Shown here: one piece after another, positions 60,109-64,000 of the stretch
Numbering within the stretch: position 1 is the stretch's first letter
Layout: every line of letters starts with the position of its first letter
DNA from: Sulfurimonas indica
GTDB lineage: Bacteria; Campylobacterota; Campylobacteria; Campylobacterales; Sulfurimonadaceae
Direction of reading: 5' to 3'
NCBI RefSeq assembly: GCF_009192995.1
Contig: NZ_SDID01000002.1
Span: 62,001 to 126,000 of the forward strand
Length of the DNA stretch: 64,000 nt
Program-made: the position numbers and the translations under genes
Notes under the pieces: generated by a model
Seen by the model: the letters and a program-made list of their open reading frames with translations, nothing else
Told to the model about the DNA's origin: nothing
Databases searched by the model: none

Positions 60109-61410
60109 ATGCGGAAAATTCTTTTAATCAATATAGGCTTTACAGTGCTATTTAGCAGTTGTCTTTATGCAGTAAATGAGAATAGAAACAGAGTACACTC
60201 TGTAAACAAGGCAATTCAGAAGATTACAAAAGTAAAAGAGAAAGAACCTTCTATTGTAGAGAAACTTCACAGTGTTGTAAAAGATGGCAAAGTTATAGGA
60301 CAGTTTAGAACACTTTACTCAGGTTTCGAAAATAAAAACAGTGTCAATAATTATGCAACGGCAGTTGGTGGAATGCTTAAGTATGAAACAGCACAGTATC
60401 ATGGGGTAAGTGCAGCGGCAGCAATGGTAACAACAAATGATATTAGAGCACTCTCAGGTGAGAATCAGAAGTATAATGAAGAGCTCTCAGGTACGAGCAG
60501 AAGTTATACGCAGCTTAGTGAAGCATATCTTAATTACAGTTATAAAACATTGGAATTGCGTGCCGGTCGTCAGATAATTGATACACCTTTGGCGGACAGT
60601 GATGATATTCGTATGGTTGGCAATAGTTTTGAGGCATATACAGCACAATATCTTTATAATCATTGGAACTTTATGTTTGGTCATCTACAGCGTTGGCAGG
60701 GAAATGATGCAGGTTTAGACAAGGGATGGGTTAAAACAGGAAAAAATGGAAGTCAATATATGGGGATTTCTTTTTCCAATAAAGTTTTAGATATCTCTGC
60801 ATGGTATTATAATTTTTCCAATCCTTCCGTAGAAGATATAGCACAGGGTGATGATAAGGTTGCCAACAGAAGTTTTTACACTGATATCAGTGCGCATATC
60901 AACGTAAAGAAAGAACTTTTTTTACACTTCAATGGTCAATATCTTAAGCAAAAAGAGCTGGATAATTCACAAATAGCTGCAGATATCTATGGAGTAATGG
61001 GTGAGATAGTATATAACAAACTTGGATTACGTTTGGCTTATAACAGTTCTAACAAAAAGAGTGCTAAACAAAGTTTTAGCGGTTATGGTGGAGGAACGCT
61101 TTTTACAAGTATGGACAGTATGATACTTGATGAGATTACAGCAGACAGGAAAGCAGATGCAATTATGGCAGCGGTGAGTTATTATTATAAACGATTGAAA
61201 TTCTTATATGCTTATGGTGACTTTAAAGGAGAAGCAGATACAAGTGGAGTAAAAGCACATATCATCGAACAGAATATCGCTGCGAAATACAAATATAATA
61301 AGGCCCTTACAATAGGTGCAATTTATGTAATAGAACGCAACAAAGAATATAGCCAAAGTCTAGAGTTCAATAATGACAACTTTAGACTTCTGTTTGCTTA
61401 TAACTTCTAG
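60109..61410 (+). CDS. OprD-family outer-membrane porin
   Basis: A 433-residue porin with a signal peptide ending around CLYA (residue 20). OprD-type features include FRTLYSGFENKNS near 66, the segment LRAGRQIIDTPLADSDDIRMVGNSFEAY (about 145-172), and a C-terminal RLLFAYNF strand ending in Phe. Two Fur-like sites precede it, so it is probably induced under iron limitation. It could pass iron chelates or small organic compounds. It overlaps the phosphoesterase gene by 4 nt, convergently. Confidence 0.85.
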   Translation: MRKILLINIGFTVLFSSCLYAVNENRNRVHSVNKAIQKITKVKEKEPSIVEKLHSVVKDGKVIGQFRTLYSGFENKNSVNNYATAVGGMLKYETAQYHGVSAAAAMVTTNDIRALSGENQKYNEELSGTSRSYTQLSEAYLNYSYKTLELRAGRQIIDTPLADSDDIRMVGNSFEAYTAQYLYNHWNFMFGHLQRWQGNDAGLDKGWVKTGKNGSQYMGISFSNKVLDISAWYYNFSNPSVEDIAQGDDKVANRSFYTDISAHINVKKELFLHFNGQYLKQKELDNSQIAADIYGVMGEIVYNKLGLRLAYNSSNKKSAKQSFSGYGGGTLFTSMDSMILDEITADRKADAIMAAVSYYYKRLKFLYAYGDFKGEADTSGVKAHIIEQNIAAKYKYNKALTIGAIYVIERNKEYSQSLEFNNDNFRLLFAYNF

Positions 61411-62255
61411 GCAGTATAGATAAGTTTCTGATTGGCAGTGTTACCTGAGAGCTCAACATAGCGCATTGGATACATATCGAGATCTTGCGGACGAATAAAA
61501 CCACGTGTGACAATTACTGTAACATTATCTATCTTTGTTACAGAGTCGATGTGTTTATGACCTGAGAGAGTAAGAAGAAGATTTTTGTATCCAAAGAGTC
61601 TTTTTTGTATCTCTTTTGTATTGTTAAGCACATACTTGTGAATATCTTTTTCTTCACTCCCTCCCCAGTAGTTAGTATAGGGGTGATGGTTTAAAATAAG
61701 AGTAGGTTTGCCGTTTTTAAGAGTTTTCTCTGCAAAAGCGAGAGTCTCTTCAGTGTAGCGCCCATTGTTTTGATGCTCATTGCAGCTGTCAAGCCCAAGA
61801 ATGTTATAACCTTTTTTCTCCAAAAGCCAATCTTTTCCTGATATAGTAAGACCTCTATCCTCTACAAACATCTTTTGAAATGCTGCAAGGTTTATCTCAT
61901 CATCTCCTTTTGGAGAGGACTCTTTGTTCCCGCGTACTGTGTAGTATGGCATTTTGAGATTGTCACATATCTTTTTATAAACTATGGCATCTTTATCACC
62001 TGCAATATTGTTGTTAAAGTTGTCACCGCCAAAGAGTACAAAATCCAAATCAGGATGATTCTTGTTGATATATGCAACTGCAAGTTTGAGTGCATCGACA
62101 GAATCGCTGTCACTGAGGTCCATATGGGAGTCGGTAATATGAATAAACTTCAGACTCTCTGTTGTAGCCTCCTTTTGTGTTGCATTAGCAACAAGTGGCA
62201 GTGTACCAAGTGCTACAGCACCTTTTAAAAATCCACGTCTTGATATCTCTGGCAT
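61407..62255 (-). CDS. Tat-exported metallophosphoesterase
   Basis: A 282-residue calcineurin-like phosphoesterase with a Tat signal (SRRGFLKGAVALGTLPLVANA). Metal-ligand motifs in order are ITDSHMD, FGGDNFNNN, RGNKES (usually GNHE), LNHHPY and SGHKHID. GNHE has become GNKE, so one usual metal or catalytic His is replaced. The ATG at 62255 has AAAGG 8 nt upstream. A TTG eight codons earlier is less likely. It may act on cyclic nucleotides or phosphodiesters in the periplasm. Confidence 0.87.
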   Translation of the reverse strand: MPEISRRGFLKGAVALGTLPLVANATQKEATTESLKFIHITDSHMDLSDSDSVDALKLAVAYINKNHPDLDFVLFGGDNFNNNIAGDKDAIVYKKICDNLKMPYYTVRGNKESSPKGDDEINLAAFQKMFVEDRGLTISGKDWLLEKKGYNILGLDSCNEHQNNGRYTEETLAFAEKTLKNGKPTLILNHHPYTNYWGGSEEKDIHKYVLNNTKEIQKRLFGYKNLLLTLSGHKHIDSVTKIDNVTVIVTRGFIRPQDLDMYPMRYVELSGNTANQKLIYTA

Positions 62256-62305
62256 AAGTAAACCTTTTTGTTTTTTCAATTATTACATAATTTTAGTTAA
62301 TAATT

Positions 62306-63268
62306 TTACCGTACTCGTGAGATAATAAGATAGATAAAAAACGGTCCACCAATGAGTGCTGTGATGATGCCAATAGGCAGCTCACTTTGTGTTGGCAGTG
62401 CACGTGTAATAGTATCACACAGTACAAGAAAAAACCCACCAAAAAGGGCTGTTTTTATGATGCGTTTCTCTACCGTAAGTGGGTAAAGTTTTGTAACGAT
62501 ATGAGGGACAATAAGTCCGATAAAACCGATAGGCCCAGAGATACTCACAAGCAGACCGATAGCCAAAGAGGCGATAAGCAGAAGCCAAAGTGTGACTTTT
62601 TTACTCTCTACCCCTTTGAGCTTTGCACCCTCTTGGGAGACACCGAGAAGTTGCAGTTCAAAACGATAAGCATAGATAGTAAGCGTTAGTAAAAGAGCGA
62701 TAATACCTAAAAGAAGAGGGTTATTCCAGCCAATGATAGAAAGAGAGCCCATCGTAAAACGAATCAGCATATCGTTTTGAATGGTGTTACCAAGATAAAA
62801 AACAAGCATCAATGCCGAGGTGTAAAAAAGTGAAAGGGCAATACCCAAAAGCAGAAGTGAGCTCTGCTGCGAGCCTCGTAAAAACTGTGAAAGGTAAAGC
62901 AGTAAAAATATTGTCAATATAGCTCCAAAAAATCCAAAAAGGCTTACAGCCCCGATGCCAAACAAAACAGTACTAAGCCCTAATTTAATGGCAATTCCCG
63001 CTCCAAGTGTTGCCCCACTTGAAACTCCAAGAGTATAAGGAGTCATCAATGGGTTCCGAAAGAGCGTTTGAAAAAGCAGACCACTCAGGGCTAAGATACT
63101 TCCGGCAAAAAAGCTAAAAAGTACTCGAGGAAGTCGTAAATCATAAAAGATCTGCGCACTGAGTGACTCTGTGTGAACAAGATCCCAAAAATGTAAATCG
63201 ACCGCACCAAGAAAGGGAGAGACTATGAGTATAGAAAGAAGTGCGAACCAGATCAGAGCTCTAATCAT
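62306..63268 (-). CDS. FecCD/BtuC-type ABC transporter permease
   Basis: A 320-residue permease with nine to ten transmembrane helices. Family segments are GSILALSGLLFQTLFRNPLMTPYTLGVSSGAT (about 56-87) and GPIGFIGLIVPHIVTKL (about 245-261), followed by TQSELPIGIITALIGGPFFIYLI at the C-terminus. It imports iron-siderophore, heme or corrinoid with the ATPase whose gene overlaps it by 8 nt. Nearby cobalamin genes and Fur-like sites make both vitamin B12 and iron chelates possible. Confidence 0.92.
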   Translation of the reverse strand: MIRALIWFALLSILIVSPFLGAVDLHFWDLVHTESLSAQIFYDLRLPRVLFSFFAGSILALSGLLFQTLFRNPLMTPYTLGVSSGATLGAGIAIKLGLSTVLFGIGAVSLFGFFGAILTIFLLLYLSQFLRGSQQSSLLLLGIALSLFYTSALMLVFYLGNTIQNDMLIRFTMGSLSIIGWNNPLLLGIIALLLTLTIYAYRFELQLLGVSQEGAKLKGVESKKVTLWLLLIASLAIGLLVSISGPIGFIGLIVPHIVTKLYPLTVEKRIIKTALFGGFFLVLCDTITRALPTQSELPIGIITALIGGPFFIYLIISRVR

Positions 63269-63986
63269 ACTGCACCGCCAGAGATTTTATGCTTACATCA
63301 TAGAGTTTGCTGAGGTTTTCATCAGTGAAGAAGTCTGTTTCAAAATAGTGGGCATTTTGATTTTTTAAAAAAAGTACAGGATTGTTCATAAAATGAGCCA
63401 GATGAATATCATGTGTTATTAAAACTGTTTGGTGTGTTTGTTGTAACTGTTTGATGTGTCTGGCGATGATTTTTGCATTTTTTGGGTCAAGGTTTGCTGT
63501 TGGCTCATCAAAGATAATGATCTGGCTCTCCTGAGTAAGTGCTTGAGCAATCAATACAAGAGCAGTTTCACCGGAACTAAGCGAACTGAGTGTCTGATGG
63601 GAAAGGTGTGCAATATGTAAAAGTCCCATATACTGTTTTGCAAGACTCCTGTCTTTGTCAGAGTAGTCAAAAAAGCTCTTCTTATGGGCAAATCTTCCAA
63701 GCAGAACAAACTCTTCAACTGTTAAAAACTCATCATAAAACTCGAGTTTTGTAGGGATGTAGGCGATTTTTTTTGCACGCTCTTTTGCAGTGTAGCTCCC
63801 GATATTTGTACCATCAAGTGAAATTTCTCCGTGATGAGGGGTCAGTGCACAGATCGCTTTTGCAAGCGTACTCTTGCCAGAACCGTTTGGACCCAATATA
63901 CTGAGATGTTTTGGAAATTCCTGTGTGATATTTTCTAAAATTATCTGCTCTTCATAAAAACAGTAAAGGTTTTGCAATTTAATCAT
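63261..63986 (-). CDS. FecE/BtuD-type ABC transporter ATPase
   Basis: A 241-residue ATPase. Walker A is GPNGSGKST, the signature is LSSGE, and Walker B is IIFDEPTANLD with a later His in ITHDIHL. It pairs with the overlapping permease gene. I chose the ATG at 63986. A GTG at 63998 would add four residues, and the gene lies near the window edge, so upstream signals are cut off. A substrate-binding protein gene may lie beyond the edge. Confidence 0.9.
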   Translation of the reverse strand: MIKLQNLYCFYEEQIILENITQEFPKHLSILGPNGSGKSTLAKAICALTPHHGEISLDGTNIGSYTAKERAKKIAYIPTKLEFYDEFLTVEEFVLLGRFAHKKSFFDYSDKDRSLAKQYMGLLHIAHLSHQTLSSLSSGETALVLIAQALTQESQIIIFDEPTANLDPKNAKIIARHIKQLQQTHQTVLITHDIHLAHFMNNPVLFLKNQNAHYFETDFFTDENLSKLYDVSIKSLAVQYD

Positions 63987-64000
63987 TATGCATCTCACGT

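Noticed and set aside
1-64000. CRISPR arrays, rRNA genes and complete insertion sequences
   Set aside because: No regularly spaced repeats, no rRNA-like sequence and no transposase frame were seen on either strand.

Overview
The window looks like the chromosome of a free-living, motile member of the Campylobacterota, most like Sulfurimonas and relatives. I infer this from the low-GC coding style, the fliK-flgD-hook gene order with sigma-54 promoters, the CetA/CetB-like chemoreceptor pair, and the families of the cobalamin, siroheme reductase and porin genes. No database search was possible, so the genus is an inference.

Layout. 1-5 kb: end of an outer-membrane barrel gene, a two-component system, dnaG, a CopD-like membrane protein and a GGDEF-like relic. 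5.3-11.2 kb: hook genes fliK, flgD and two hook proteins, each transcription unit behind a matching sigma-54 site. 11.2-16.1 kb: purT, a D-2-hydroxyacid dehydrogenase, a YqaA-like protein, and an unusual two-gene Sdh/Frd-like flavoprotein plus Fe-S pair. 16.1-25.2 kb: a siroheme nitrite/sulfite reductase, yajQ, an HTH coiled-coil protein, trkA-trkH, a ClC channel and a DUF1538 protein. 25.3-27.1 kb: cobU-cobS-cobC, then tRNA-Ser(GGA).

27.2-35.5 kb is an integrated element of about 8.3 kb in the 3' end of tRNA-Ser. An 11-bp direct repeat, GCTGTCCACCA, marks its ends. It carries two tyrosine recombinases, an AlpA-like regulator, a DnaB-N/DUF3987-like replication protein, an iteron-like repeat field, a YafQ/RelE toxin broken by one amber codon, two CsrA-site-like hairpins and a HepT/MntA toxin-antitoxin pair. 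No virion genes are visible. It resembles a phage satellite or integrated plasmid more than a complete prophage.

35.5-39.7 kb: a metal (probably zinc) uptake operon without its ATPase gene, then small membrane proteins. 39.7-53.3 kb: sensing and c-di-GMP genes (LapD-LapG, two chemoreceptors, one with a CxxCH heme motif, PAS, PAS-HD-GYP), a B12-binding radical SAM protein, an MFS transporter and a SUV3-like helicase. 53.3-60 kb: a second cobalamin cluster (cobT, cbiB, cobQ, threonine-phosphate decarboxylase-like, a kinase-like gene, a Cys-rich protein), interrupted by a 271-bp palindromic element. 60-64 kb: a porin gene with Fur-box-like sites upstream, a Tat-exported phosphoesterase and a FecCD/BtuCD-type ABC transporter that may supply iron or corrinoid.

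Two signals cut across genes. First, the octamer TGCGTGAG (or its complement) occurs 32 times by hand count, 16 on each strand and in several reading frames. This resembles an uptake-sequence-like or other genome-wide protein-recognition motif. Second, at least six genes (dnaG, cobU, mntA, an MFS gene, a rhodanese gene and the SUV3 helicase gene) have a -10 hexamer only 6-7 nt before the ATG and no Shine-Dalgarno, which predicts leaderless mRNAs.
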